From positions 62,001 through 126,000 of the forward strand of contig RGUL01000001.1 in assembly GCA_010027845.1 (NCBI GenBank): a stretch of 64,000 bases of DNA. The letters are read 5' to 3'. This stretch comes from Gammaproteobacteria bacterium. Lineage in GTDB: Bacteria; Pseudomonadota; Gammaproteobacteria; Steroidobacterales; Steroidobacteraceae. The notes under the pieces were generated by a model. That model was given only the letters and a program-made list of their open reading frames with translations. It was not told where the DNA came from and made no database searches. Positions 47,234 through 56,283 of the stretch are shown here, one piece after another. Numbering within the stretch: position 1 is the first letter of the stretch; every line of letters starts with the position of its first letter. The position numbers and the translations under genes are program-made.

Positions 47234-49209
47234 CACCGCATCCCCGCACGGTAGCCCTCGCCCGTCGCGACCAACAAGGAGCGCGGCGCCTGGCAATCAC
47301 CGATCACCGCAAGTTCGACGCCCGCAGCGCGCAGTGGCGCGACGAGCTCGTCCCGCGGTACGCGCGGTGTCGCATGAGTCAACAAAGAAACCCCCTCGAT
47401 CTTGACGCTTCCGACCCCGAACACGTTCACCAAAGTCACCACACCCTCGGCAAGACCGTCGTCAAACACCGGTTCACAAAAATTTTTCACTTCGATACCG
47501 AGTTTGGCGAGTCGTCTTTGGATACCTTGACGATTGACGAGCGCTTCCTCGGCAGCGACACCTTCGCGCGCCGTGGCGATGACGACGCGCTCGTAAACTT
47601 TGGCGAGCAGCACTGCCGTCGCATAAGTGAACGACGTGTGATCTTGATCGACGATTAGCGCCGTACCCGACTCGCGCACACTGCGACCGACGAAGCGCGC
47701 CGCAACGGTGCGCACGTCAGGGAAAAAATCGAGGTCGTGATAGTCGTCGGGCAGCCATCGCGGCCAAGCCGGCGTCGCACCGCAGGCGAGCACCACCGCC
47801 TCGGCACCGATCGAACGCAATTCGTCGATGCCCGCGCGCACCCCGAACTCGAAACGCACGCCGTGTGCGGCAGCGCGCAATTGTTGATAGTCGTAGACGC
47901 TGCTCAAGCTCTCGCCGCCCGGCAACGCCGCGTGCAAGCGCAATTTACCGCCGCTCTCGGTACCGCTCGCGAACACCGTGACCTCGTGACCACGTGCGGC
48001 CGCCACCCACGCAGCCTCGAGTCCTGCAGGACCGGCACCCACCACTGCGATCCGCCGCGATGTAGCCACACGCGCTGGTCGCCAATCGGTTTCGTCATCG
48101 GCACCGACGCGTGGATTGTTGTCGCAGGCGAGTGCGTTGCCGCCCACGATCGCACCCCAGCAGGTGTTGCAGGACACGCAATAGCGGATCTCCGCTTCGC
48201 GACCGGCTTGTGCCTTGAGGCCCCACGCCGGGTCGGTGACGAGTGGTCGACCCAACATCACGAGATCGGCGAGCCCCTCGCGCACGAAGCGCTCGCCTTC
48301 GTTCGGGTCGGTGATGAGACCGAGTGCGCCGATCGCGATGCCCGGTGCGTGCTGACCGAGCACCGCGATTTTGTCGACGTACGGCGCACGCGCACCGTGC
48401 ATGTCGGGCAAGTGCCAATCGAGCGTCGGCGAGTGCGACCCCCAACACCACGTCAGATAATCGACTGCACCGGTCGCATGCACGAGACGCGTGATCGCCG
48501 CCGAGGTCTCGAGATCGATGCCATCGGGCATGCCGTCTTCGCCCGGCAATTTCACGCCGATCAAAAAATCGGCGCCGCAGACCTCACGCAATCGACGACA
48601 CAAATCGGTCAGCAGTCGTGCGCGACCCTCGAGATCGCCACCATATCGATCGGTGCGTTCGTTCGAGCGCACCGCCAAAAATTGATGGAACAAATGACCG
48701 TGCCCCGCGGAAATCTCGACGCCCGAAAAACCGGCATCGCGCATGATGCGCGCCGCGTGTGCGAAATCTTGCACGAGCTGCGCGACCTCGTCGGTCTCTA
48801 GTGCGTGCGGCACCGTCCAACTCAAATCGTCGGCGAGCGCCGACGCGCCGAATGCGTCGTGCACGCGACCGGGTTGGTGTCTGCCGCGACCGGGATCTTG
48901 AATTTGCCCGATCAAATGCGAGTCGTGCGCACGCACCGCTTCGGCCCACCGCCGTAAGCCCTCGGCATTGGCCGGGTCGAGCACCATGACTTTTTGCGGA
49001 TTGCGTTGTCGCGGCAAAAGATTCAAAGGTTCGGTGACGATCATCGACGCCCCGCCGCGCGCGCGATTGGCGTGGTAGGTGATCATCTTCGCCGGCACCT
49101 CGCCGGCTTTCACGTACCGCGTCGACATCGAGGCGTGCACGAGACGATTGCGCAGCCGAACGCTGCCGAGTTGCAGCGGCGAGAATAAATTGGGGTACGC
49201 GGCGCTCAC
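47230..49209 (-). CDS. NADH:flavin oxidoreductase/2,4-dienoyl-CoA reductase-type flavoprotein
   Basis: A 659-residue multi-cofactor enzyme. It has an N-terminal old-yellow-enzyme barrel (FMN; SAGHGHLFHQFL active-site histidines, RSNERTDRYGG), an Fe-S motif CVSCNTCWG with a fourth cysteine in ALACDNNP, and a C-terminal pyridine-nucleotide fold starting RIAVVGAGPAGLEAAWVAAARG. The architecture is that of FadH and trimethylamine dehydrogenase. It likely reduces an enone or dienoate. GTG at 49209 overlaps the upstream stop. Confidence 0.9.
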   Translation of the reverse strand: MSAAYPNLFSPLQLGSVRLRNRLVHASMSTRYVKAGEVPAKMITYHANRARGGASMIVTEPLNLLPRQRNPQKVMVLDPANAEGLRRWAEAVRAHDSHLIGQIQDPGRGRHQPGRVHDAFGASALADDLSWTVPHALETDEVAQLVQDFAHAARIMRDAGFSGVEISAGHGHLFHQFLAVRSNERTDRYGGDLEGRARLLTDLCRRLREVCGADFLIGVKLPGEDGMPDGIDLETSAAITRLVHATGAVDYLTWCWGSHSPTLDWHLPDMHGARAPYVDKIAVLGQHAPGIAIGALGLITDPNEGERFVREGLADLVMLGRPLVTDPAWGLKAQAGREAEIRYCVSCNTCWGAIVGGNALACDNNPRVGADDETDWRPARVATSRRIAVVGAGPAGLEAAWVAAARGHEVTVFASGTESGGKLRLHAALPGGESLSSVYDYQQLRAAAHGVRFEFGVRAGIDELRSIGAEAVVLACGATPAWPRWLPDDYHDLDFFPDVRTVAARFVGRSVRESGTALIVDQDHTSFTYATAVLLAKVYERVVIATAREGVAAEEALVNRQGIQRRLAKLGIEVKNFCEPVFDDGLAEGVVTLVNVFGVGSVKIEGVSLLTHATPRVPRDELVAPLRAAGVELAVIGDCQAPRSLLVATGEGYRAGMRW

Positions 49210-49505
49210 CGGTCCGCAGAATGCATGCGAAACACCCGCTTCAAAAACGCATCGCGCCACGCGGCGCGCTCGGCCTCGACCGCGGCGTCCGGGCGGTACG
49301 CTTCGAGCGAGGCACGCGTCACGCTGCCCTGCGTGTCGAGCAGGCGCTCGACGGTGTCGAGCCGCTCGCGCATCACACCGACCTCCGTGGTCAGCTCCAC
49401 GATGAAAGTCATCATCTGATCGATCGCGGGGTCGGCGAAGAACGACGGTCGCTTGCCCTTGGTGGTACGCGGCAGGACAACTTTGGATGGATCGGTTTGG
49501 GACAT
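49206..49505 (-). CDS. Small conserved-looking hypothetical protein
   Basis: A 99-residue protein, SQTDPSKVVLP and KGKRPSFFADPAIDQMMTFI, with a central coiled-coil-like helix (VGVMRERLDTVERLLD). I do not recognise it. It overlaps the flavoprotein GTG by GTGA and is the first gene after a 28-bp dyad, so it heads the operon; it may be an accessory subunit. Confidence 0.6.
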   Translation of the reverse strand: MSQTDPSKVVLPRTTKGKRPSFFADPAIDQMMTFIVELTTEVGVMRERLDTVERLLDTQGSVTRASLEAYRPDAAVEAERAAWRDAFLKRVFRMHSADR

Positions 49506-49530
49506 GCAGGCGACTCCGCTCGACGTTCGG

Positions 49531-49558
49531 CGAATGGTAATGTATCTATGACCATTCG
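49531..49558. promoter_or_regulatory. 28-bp dyad operator between divergent genes
   Basis: CGAATGGT (49531-49538) and ACCATTCG (49551-49558) are perfect 8-base inverted arms with a 12-base spacer. The dyad lies between the start of the catabolic operon (minus) and the VOC gene (plus), where a regulator could control both. The regulator is not in the window. Confidence 0.55.
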
Positions 49559-49578
49559 TTGTGCGCAAAGGTCTCGCG

Positions 49579-50574
49579 ATGTATCACCAGTTTAAGTTTC
49601 CGCTCGTGTTCGCCTCGTGGCTGAGTCCGTGGCTCGCCTTCGCATTGTTGGTTGCCGCGCCTGCGACGCAGGCAGCCGAACCCGCGTTGCAACGCATTCG
49701 CATGGCTACGGTGACGACCACCGATCTCGGTGCGTTCGAACGCGATTATTCGCGCTGGCTCGGCTATCAGGTCCGCGAGCGTGGCCGCGTATCGCAAGCA
49801 CTCGCCCGCAGCTGGGGCGCACCGGCAATGCAAGGCCGGAACTACGTGCTGCTGTCGTCGAAGGCGGCGCCCGACGTGTTCGTTCGCGCGGTGCAAACGA
49901 AACGCACCCCCGCCGGTTACGCGCCGCTCATGACGCACGGCTGGAACGCGATCGAAATCATCGTCGACGATCCGGACGCGACGTACGCCAAATTACGCGA
50001 GTCGCCGTTTCGCGTCATCGGCGAGCCGGCGCCGCTCGGCGGCTATCCGAGCATCCGCGCGTTCCAGGTCGTCGGGCCTTCGGGCGAAGTTTTATATTTG
50101 ACCGCCGAGACCGGCGATCGAAGCAAGTCGATCCTGCCGTTGCCGGGCGGCGACGTCGGTCGCATTTTCATTATGGTGTTGGCCGGTCCGGACATCGACG
50201 CGCTGCTCGATTTCTACAGCACCAAATTCGACATGGCGCGCGGCACGGCGCGCAAGCGCACCGTCGGTGTGATCAAGCGCGCGCAGAGCTTAGGCGACGA
50301 CGAGACGCCGCTCGCCACCATGCGCCTCGCACAACACGGTAATTTACTGGAGTTCGACGGCTATTCGGCCAAAGCCACCACCCGCCCCGTCGAGCGCGGC
50401 GAACTACCACCCGGCATCGCCAGCACGAGTTTCGCCGTCAAAAATTTAGACGTTTTGGGCGTCGAGTTCGTCGCGCCGCCGGCCAAACTCGATGGCCTTG
50501 CCTACGGCGATCGACGCGTCGCGAGCGTGCGCGGCCCGGCGGGCGAACTCATCGAATTAATCGAGGAGAACTGA
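49579..50574 (+). CDS. Secreted VOC (glyoxalase/bleomycin-resistance fold) protein
   Basis: A 331-residue protein with a signal peptide (KFPLVFASWLSPWLAFALL to TQAAEP) and two VOC modules: one from IRMATVTTTDLGAFERDY and one from GRIFIMVLAGPDIDALLDFY. The family includes dioxygenases and lyases that bind a metal. ATG 49579 is preferred to GTG 49561. It is divergent from the catabolic operon and shares its operator region. Confidence 0.8.
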   Translation: MYHQFKFPLVFASWLSPWLAFALLVAAPATQAAEPALQRIRMATVTTTDLGAFERDYSRWLGYQVRERGRVSQALARSWGAPAMQGRNYVLLSSKAAPDVFVRAVQTKRTPAGYAPLMTHGWNAIEIIVDDPDATYAKLRESPFRVIGEPAPLGGYPSIRAFQVVGPSGEVLYLTAETGDRSKSILPLPGGDVGRIFIMVLAGPDIDALLDFYSTKFDMARGTARKRTVGVIKRAQSLGDDETPLATMRLAQHGNLLEFDGYSAKATTRPVERGELPPGIASTSFAVKNLDVLGVEFVAPPAKLDGLAYGDRRVASVRGPAGELIELIEEN

Positions 50575-50584
50575 GCGTCGCGAT

Positions 50585-51691
50585 TCAGCGCGTCGCACCG
50601 AACACAAAGGCGACGCTCTTGCCGTGCTGCACGTATTCCGTGAAGCATTGCGCGGGTGAGAATCCGGCGGCGATCATTTCTTTGAGCATGTCGCGCTCGG
50701 CGAAGCCGGTCCAGAACGGCTCGCCGTTCCAGCGCACCTGCCAGTCGTTCATCACTTGATCGTCCAAGGCGAGACGCGAACTCTGCGTCGCGACGTCCGC
50801 ATGCAGCATGACGCCGCCCGGCTTTAACACCCGATGACACTCGCGCAAAATTTGAGGTAGCCGCGCCGAGTTGGTCTCGTGAAACATGATGTTCGACAAC
50901 ACGAGATCGAAGCTTCCCGCGTCGAACCCCGTGCGCGCCGCATCGCGCTGATGGAAATGGATCGGCGTGCCACGTCGTTCGGCGATCAAGTGACCGAAGC
51001 GCAGCAAACCCGCTGCCACGTCGACGCCGTGATATTCGGCTTCGGGAAACTCGAGCGCGATGGCTTGCGAGTGCACACCGACCCCGCAACCGAGATCGAG
51101 GATGCGTTGCGGCTTGAGATTCGGAAAACGCTGCTGCAGTTGCGAGAGCAAATTGTGCGCGCGGCCGTCCGAAGCAGCTTTCGCCTGCCCCTTGCCGACC
51201 GCGTAAATCATCGAAGCGCCGATGTAGCGCAGGCCGGGAACCAGATCGTCCGGGTCTTGCGAGCCGACGAAGCCGCCCGGCTGCCGATGAATTTCGGTGT
51301 TCGAGATCGGCGTCGGAATCTCGAGCGTCGGGTCGAGTTCTAGCGAACCGCGTTTGCTTCCGGTCGTTCGCAAGGCAGCCAATTCGTTGATCGCCTGCGG
51401 CGCGACCCGTCGGGTCGTCGCCTCGATCGCATCCCACATCATCCCCTGCGATCGATGCGTGAGTACCGCCCAAGAACGAAAGGCCGTGGTGCGTGCGAGT
51501 GCTTTCTCGACTTCGCGCCGCGAGCCGGGATCGCGCCCGAGAGTCGTCTGCAACTGCGGCAACACCTGCCGCTGGTAGGTTTCACGCACTCGCTGTTGCG
51601 CACTGCCGTTGGCCAAATATTTGAGGCCGAGCACGAAGTCTTGGCGCGCTTTCTCGAGGTTCGTCGGGGTGTAGACCTGTTGCTCGCTCAT
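50585..51691 (-). CDS. SAM-dependent methyltransferase, paralogue of the 44676 gene
   Basis: The 368-residue protein has a helical N-terminal domain (about 1-165) and a class I domain with an intact motif I, ILDLGCGVGVHSQAIA, then YHGVDVAAG, SFDLVLSNIMFHE and VLKPGGVMLHAD. Overall design and the region before motif I match the methyltransferase at 44676-45869. Follows the CFA synthase by 30 bases. Confidence 0.83.
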   Translation of the reverse strand: MSEQQVYTPTNLEKARQDFVLGLKYLANGSAQQRVRETYQRQVLPQLQTTLGRDPGSRREVEKALARTTAFRSWAVLTHRSQGMMWDAIEATTRRVAPQAINELAALRTTGSKRGSLELDPTLEIPTPISNTEIHRQPGGFVGSQDPDDLVPGLRYIGASMIYAVGKGQAKAASDGRAHNLLSQLQQRFPNLKPQRILDLGCGVGVHSQAIALEFPEAEYHGVDVAAGLLRFGHLIAERRGTPIHFHQRDAARTGFDAGSFDLVLSNIMFHETNSARLPQILRECHRVLKPGGVMLHADVATQSSRLALDDQVMNDWQVRWNGEPFWTGFAERDMLKEMIAAGFSPAQCFTEYVQHGKSVAFVFGATR

Positions 51692-51721
51692 CCTTAGAAC
51701 TCCGCAGAAATCACCGAAGGA

Positions 51722-52918
51722 TCACGCGGCCGAGTTTAACGCTCCCGCGCCGTTCCGGAAACGCCATCCACCGGGAACGCCCTCCGGCGACAACACGATT
51801 TGCCACAGCTGATTGGCCCGAGCGCGAAAAGCACCCGCGCAACAAAGCAGGTAGTAGCGCCACAAGCGATGGAATCGTTCGTCGTAACGCTGCTGCAACT
51901 CGGGCCAGGCCGCCTCGAACCGCGCATGCCAGGCCATGAGCGTGCGGTCGTAATCCGCGCCGAAGTTGTGCCAGTCCTCGATCACGAAGCGCCCTTCGCA
52001 TGCGCGGGCGATGTCGGACATCGACGGCAGCACCGCGTTCGGGAAAATATATTTTTCGATCCACGGGTCGACCCCGGTACCGACTTTGCCGCGACCGATC
52101 GTGTGCAACAAGAATAATCCGTCGCGCACCAGTGATCGATTCACGAGCTCGAAGTAATCACGATAATTTTTTGGGCCGACATGCTCGAACATGCCGACAG
52201 AAGCGATGCGATCGAACTTTTGAGTGCCGTCGCGATTGAAATCCCGGTAGTCGATGAGCTCAAAGCGCACCGGCAAGCTGCCGGCGAGCTCCGTACCGAG
52301 CGCGAGTTGTTGCGCCGAAATCGTCAAGCCTAGGCAGTGCACGCCGTAATGCTCGGCCGCATGCCGCATCAAGCTACCGAATCCGCAACCGATGTCGAGC
52401 AAACGCATACCGCGCGCCAACCCGAGCTTGCGACAGATCAGATCGAGCTTGTCACGCTGGGCTTGCTCGAGGTTCGTCGCCGACGCCCAATAACCACAAC
52501 TGTAGGCGAGCATCGGGTCCAGCATTCTTTGATAGAGATCGTTACCGAGATCGTAGTGCGCGCGCCCAACTTGCCAGGCACGGGTCGTCGATTGCAGATT
52601 CAAAAGTCGCGCCCGCAGTACCGACCAAAGAAAACCCGGTTGCGCCACCGACTCGTCGAGTTTGGCCGCCAAGACGCGCGCGACTAGCGCGTCGAGTTGC
52701 GCACAATCCCACCATCCCTCGACGTAACTCTCACCGAGCCCGAGACTGCCGTACTTCAAAATCCGCGCGAGCGTGTCCGGGTGGTGAATCTGGATGTCCC
52801 AAGGCCGCGGCCCGTCGATCCAGACGTCGGCGCGAGCCAGCAAGCGCGAGGCGACTTCGAATCCGACCGGCGTGGCGGCGCGCGTGCGGCCGCGTGCAGC
52901 GACGAGAGCGTTGTCCAT
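51722..52918 (-). CDS. cfa: Cyclopropane-fatty-acyl-phospholipid synthase
   Basis: SAM-dependent enzyme that adds methylene across lipid double bonds. The 398-residue protein includes HYDLGNDLYQRMLDP, MAYSCGYW-like LAYSCGYWAS, the SAM site RLLDIGCGFGSLMRHAAEHY and the MFEHVGPKNYRDYF segment, plus IFPNAVLPS. Size and order match CFA synthases of Proteobacteria. Probably cotranscribed with the methyltransferase. Confidence 0.92.
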   Translation of the reverse strand: MDNALVAARGRTRAATPVGFEVASRLLARADVWIDGPRPWDIQIHHPDTLARILKYGSLGLGESYVEGWWDCAQLDALVARVLAAKLDESVAQPGFLWSVLRARLLNLQSTTRAWQVGRAHYDLGNDLYQRMLDPMLAYSCGYWASATNLEQAQRDKLDLICRKLGLARGMRLLDIGCGFGSLMRHAAEHYGVHCLGLTISAQQLALGTELAGSLPVRFELIDYRDFNRDGTQKFDRIASVGMFEHVGPKNYRDYFELVNRSLVRDGLFLLHTIGRGKVGTGVDPWIEKYIFPNAVLPSMSDIARACEGRFVIEDWHNFGADYDRTLMAWHARFEAAWPELQQRYDERFHRLWRYYLLCCAGAFRARANQLWQIVLSPEGVPGGWRFRNGAGALNSAA

Positions 52919-53147
52919 ACGCCGACGGTAGACGGCGGAGCGACCGCGGTCGGTGCGGCGGCGAACGAGTGTTCAATGGTCGATCGCTATCGACCCCTGA
53001 CGTCATCAGCCCCTGACGTAGCAATGACTTTCGACACGATGACAGTCCGCAAGCGCGCGCCGACAGTGCGGCCATGTTCGCTCGCGGCGCACTTAATACG
53101 CACCCCGTCCATACAGACGTTGCCTTGACTATACCTAGGTCGATATA

Positions 53148-53546
53148 ATGTACCGGCTCTATGTGCATCGGGATGCAAAGCGGGATTTGGATCAACTCTG
53201 GGAAACGTCCAAAACTGCGACTGCGGCGGCACGCATCGTTGCTCTGCTCGAGGATCTGCAAGGCAACCAAGACTTACTCGATCGACTCACGCAACACGAT
53301 TTCGGAGTCGGACGCAGCGAACCGTTTCACGTCAGTAAGTGGTTCGAACATTGGAACAAAGGAAAAGATCTCTGGCGCTTGAAGTTATGGGATCTCGAGG
53401 CCGTTGGACTTAAATATCGGGTCGTCTACGCGTACACGCCCGGGATCCGGCAGTACAACATTTTGGCCATCGCACCGAGGAGTTTTGGCTATGCAGAAGA
53501 TCATCCGCTCACTCAGCGCATCCTCAGAGCCTTTGATAACCCATGA
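53148..53546 (+). CDS. RelE/HigB-like toxin
   Basis: The 132-residue protein (MYRLYVHRDAKRDLDQLWE through LWRLKLWDLEAVGLKYRVVY) fits the RelE/HigB or Gp49-like ribonuclease family that cleaves translated mRNA. The following gene overlaps it by 56 bases and has an XRE helix-turn-helix, the reverse order typical of HigBA. DNA here is less GC-rich than its surroundings, suggesting acquisition. An ACCTAGGT palindrome at 53133-53140, just before the start, could be the operator. Confidence 0.75.
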   Translation: MYRLYVHRDAKRDLDQLWETSKTATAAARIVALLEDLQGNQDLLDRLTQHDFGVGRSEPFHVSKWFEHWNKGKDLWRLKLWDLEAVGLKYRVVYAYTPGIRQYNILAIAPRSFGYAEDHPLTQRILRAFDNP

Positions 53547-53997
53547 ACGAGTGTTCGGCGATGCTTTGAACGCTGAGCGACGCGCTCGTTGCGCAACCGA
53601 ACCGTGCAAAGTTTTTTTCTTCGCGCAATACGCCGAGACCGAAGCACCGACACCGAAAAACCACACGACCATAGACGAGCTGGTGTCGACATGGGACGCC
53701 GATCCGAAACGGCGCGAGGCACTCATCAAGGCTCGCCGTTGGCTGACGACACGCTCATCAGAAGACGGCGCGCACACGATTCGCACCCTGCGCCTCAAAA
53801 AAGGTTGGTCGCAGGCAAGGCTTGCGTCGGAACTCGGCACGAGCCAACCGCATATCGCGCGCATCGAAAAAGGTACCGAAAACGTAACGATCGACACCTG
53901 CAGACGCTTATCGGCCGCGCTCGAAATCGACATGAATAACGTCGATCAGGCGCTGCGTAACCAAGAACTCAACGCTGCGCGAAAGAGCGCAAGATGA
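53491..53997 (+). CDS. XRE-family antitoxin
   Basis: A 168-residue protein; ATG 53491 has AGGAG at the right distance. The N-terminal part (about 1-90) may bind the toxin, and the C-terminal helix-turn-helix (about 97-150: GWSQARLASELGTSQPHIAR) binds DNA. Overlaps toxin end by 56 bases and the next gene by ATGA, so all three are translated together. Confidence 0.75.
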   Translation: MQKIIRSLSASSEPLITHERVFGDALNAERRARCATEPCKVFFFAQYAETEAPTPKNHTTIDELVSTWDADPKRREALIKARRWLTTRSSEDGAHTIRTLRLKKGWSQARLASELGTSQPHIARIEKGTENVTIDTCRRLSAALEIDMNNVDQALRNQELNAARKSAR

Positions 53998-54428
53998 AAC
54001 GCCAAGTCCAGACGATTTTTTGTGACGACGTGCGTAACGAAGTTGGTGGCAAACTGTCCTACATGGGCGTCTACAGCGGCACGCTGCTCGTAACCGAGTT
54101 TCCGATCGTCCTGCCGAAGTTGTGCGTAGCGCTGACGGCCATTACGTCCGCAGCGGAGCCTTTCAAAAAAATGACATTTCGTTTACTAAAAGACACGGAA
54201 ACACTGGCGGAGTGCGTGCTGGGCAAAGAAGATTTGGCGCGTGCCAGACGATCGATCGGCAAAAAGCCCCGGAAGCTCTCGGACGAGCGTGCTCAGTCGA
54301 TCCAGACGGTGCTGACGTTTGCGGCACTCAAACTCGACGGCCCTTGCCAACTCGCCGTCCGGGTGAACACGGAAACCGAGGAACTGCGTGGCCTCGGCCT
54401 GCGGATCGGGCTCGCGACCAAGCAATAA
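53994..54428 (+). CDS. DUF6941-like protein, third member of the TA unit
   Basis: The 144 residues begin VQTIFCDDVRNEVGGKLSY with MGVYSG and continue with beta-rich sequence, resembling DUF6941 proteins of unknown function. It overlaps the antitoxin (ATGA) and ends five bases before tRNA-Arg. Position suggests a modulator or cargo of the toxin-antitoxin pair. Confidence 0.6.
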   Translation: MKRQVQTIFCDDVRNEVGGKLSYMGVYSGTLLVTEFPIVLPKLCVALTAITSAAEPFKKMTFRLLKDTETLAECVLGKEDLARARRSIGKKPRKLSDERAQSIQTVLTFAALKLDGPCQLAVRVNTETEELRGLGLRIGLATKQ

Positions 54429-54433
54429 AGGAG

Positions 54434-54510
54434 TGGCGCGCCCGGAGAGATTCGAACTCCCGACCCTCAGGTTCGAAGCCTGATGCTCTATCCAGCTGAG
54501 CTACGGGCGC
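54434..54510 (-). tRNA. tRNA-Arg (UCG anticodon)
   Basis: Cloverleaf on the minus strand: acceptor GCGCCCG paired with CGGGCGC, D arm AGCTCAGCTGGATAGAGC, anticodon loop CTTCGAA with TCG at positions 34-36, T arm GGGAGTTCGAATCTC. The CCA end is encoded. It would read CGA (and possibly other CGN) codons. Confidence 0.95.
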
Positions 54511-54606
54511 GTCCGGGTGCAGTCTAGCATCGAGGTGATATGGCGGCCGACCGCGGGGCGACCTAATATACGCTCTCCAGACAACCGATCTCGTGGGGTC
54601 CTTACG

Positions 54607-54978
54607 ATGAAGACCGTGATTTCCCTGGCGCTCGTCGCCGCTCTCGCTGCCGGCTCGGCCAACGCGGCCTGCACCTACCCGAAGGCGCCGGAGAAAATTC
54701 CCGACGGCGGTACGGCCACGCTCGAGGAAATGATCGCCGCGCAGCGTGGCGTGAAGCAGTTCGATGCCGACATCACGGCCTACCAGAGCTGTCTCGAGAC
54801 CGAATTCAACGACGCGATGTCGAAAGAAACGTCGCTGACCGAAGAACAGAAAAAAGAACGTCGCAAGATCGTCGATCAGAAGATGAATGCAGCGGTGGAC
54901 GAGGCGCAGGGTCTCGCCGATCGCTTGAACGCGCAGATCCGCGTTTATAAAGAAAAAGCGGCCGCCAAAAAGAACTGA
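54607..54978 (+). CDS. Secreted small helical protein
   Basis: A 123-residue protein with signal peptide (about 1-20, cut after SANA). The mature part has a cysteine pair (ACTYPK, YQSCLETEF) and a charged helical C-terminus (TEEQKKERRKIVDQKMNAAVD-like). I do not recognise a named family. A weak hairpin (CCCGC/GCGGG, then TTCT) at 54980-54999 may end it. Confidence 0.7.
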   Translation: MKTVISLALVAALAAGSANAACTYPKAPEKIPDGGTATLEEMIAAQRGVKQFDADITAYQSCLETEFNDAMSKETSLTEEQKKERRKIVDQKMNAAVDEAQGLADRLNAQIRVYKEKAAAKKN

Positions 54979-55030
54979 GCCCGCCACTGCGCGGGTTCTG
55001 CCCGCACCGTGCCGGGATACACTGCCCGGC

Positions 55031-56230
55031 ATGATCTCTCCTTCCGAAGCCGACGCGCTGATCGGCAGGCATTTGAACTGCCTGCCGATCGAGTCGTTGC
55101 CGCTCATGCAATGCAGCGGCGCAGTGCTGCGCGAAAACGTTTATGCCGAGCGCGATCAACCCCCCTTCGATCGGGTGGCGATGGACGGCGTGGCGCTCGA
55201 TTCGCGCGCGGTACGCGACGGGCGCCGGCGGTTTCGCGTGCAGGCGATGCAAGCGGCGGGCGATGCGCCGCTGCGTCTCGAGGCGAGCGACGCGGCGATC
55301 GAAATCATGACCGGCGCGTCGTTGCCGGCGGGTTGCGATGCGGTCGTACCGGTCGAACAACTGCTGCGCGCCGACGATTCGATCGAACTCGACGAGCGCG
55401 TGCGCGTGGCGCCGTGGCAGAACGTGCATCGCCGCGGCTCCGATTGCAGCCAAGGCAGTCTCTTGCTCACGGCGGGCTCACCGCTCGGCGCGCCGGAGAT
55501 CGCGGTCGCAGCGGGCGCCGGTATGCCGCGCATCCGGGTGAGCGCACAACCGACCATCAGCGTCATCTCAACCGGCAACGAACTTGTCGAGCCGGGCGAG
55601 CCAGTCGAGCCGCATCAGGTGCGGCGCTCGAATGCGTACGGCATCCTCGCCGCCTTACGTCGCCGCGGCTTTCAAAGAATTGCCGACGATCATCTCGCCG
55701 ACGATCTGCCGACGCTGATCGCGCGCCTGCGCGTACAGCTCGACACGCACGACGTGTTGATCCTCTCCGGTGGCGTGTCGATGGGCAAACTCGACCTCGT
55801 ACCACAAGCACTCGCCGCGCTCGGGGTGCGCGAGGTGTTCCACAAAATCAGCCAGCGACCCGGCAAACCGATGTGGTTCGGGATCGGCCCGCAAGGCACT
55901 GCGGTATTCGCGTTGCCTGGTAATCCGGTCTCGACGCAAGTGTGCCTCGCACGTTACGTCGTTCCGGGCTTGCACGCGGCGATGGGCGGCAGCGAGCCGA
56001 ACGTCGAAAAAATTGCGATCGCTGCGCCGCTAGAGATCAAACACGGTCTGACTTCGTTGATCCCGGTGCGCATCGAGACCGACGACTGGGGTCGCCCTTG
56101 GGCGCATCCGCGGCTCACTAACGGCTCCGGCGATTTCACCGCACTCGTCGGCACCGACGGCGTGGTGGAATTACCGCCCGGGCCGAACGAGTATGCGAAA
56201 GGGTTCGTGACCCGGCTGTTTCGTTGGTAA
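55031..56230 (+). CDS. moeA: Molybdopterin molybdenumtransferase MoeA
   Basis: Inserts molybdate into adenylylated molybdopterin. The 399 residues have DQPPFDRVAMDGVALDS (domain III), EIMTGASLPAGCDAVVPVEQ, VSVISTGNELV, LSGGVSMGKLDLVP, and ALPGNPVSTQV. First gene of the Moco run, with the usual MoeA length. Confidence 0.95.
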   Translation: MISPSEADALIGRHLNCLPIESLPLMQCSGAVLRENVYAERDQPPFDRVAMDGVALDSRAVRDGRRRFRVQAMQAAGDAPLRLEASDAAIEIMTGASLPAGCDAVVPVEQLLRADDSIELDERVRVAPWQNVHRRGSDCSQGSLLLTAGSPLGAPEIAVAAGAGMPRIRVSAQPTISVISTGNELVEPGEPVEPHQVRRSNAYGILAALRRRGFQRIADDHLADDLPTLIARLRVQLDTHDVLILSGGVSMGKLDLVPQALAALGVREVFHKISQRPGKPMWFGIGPQGTAVFALPGNPVSTQVCLARYVVPGLHAAMGGSEPNVEKIAIAAPLEIKHGLTSLIPVRIETDDWGRPWAHPRLTNGSGDFTALVGTDGVVELPPGPNEYAKGFVTRLFRW

Positions 56231-56283
56231 GTTTCGAACTCATCATCGTGAACGATCTCAATGAAAACCCGCCGGCCGCGACC

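Noticed and set aside
53144..53149. TATAAT as -10 box of the toxin gene
   Set aside because: It overlaps the toxin ATG, and no TTGACA-like box lies 17 bases upstream. Transcription would start inside the gene.
54434..54510. tRNA-Arg as an integration site for an island
   Set aside because: No integrase and no direct repeat of the tRNA end was seen nearby.
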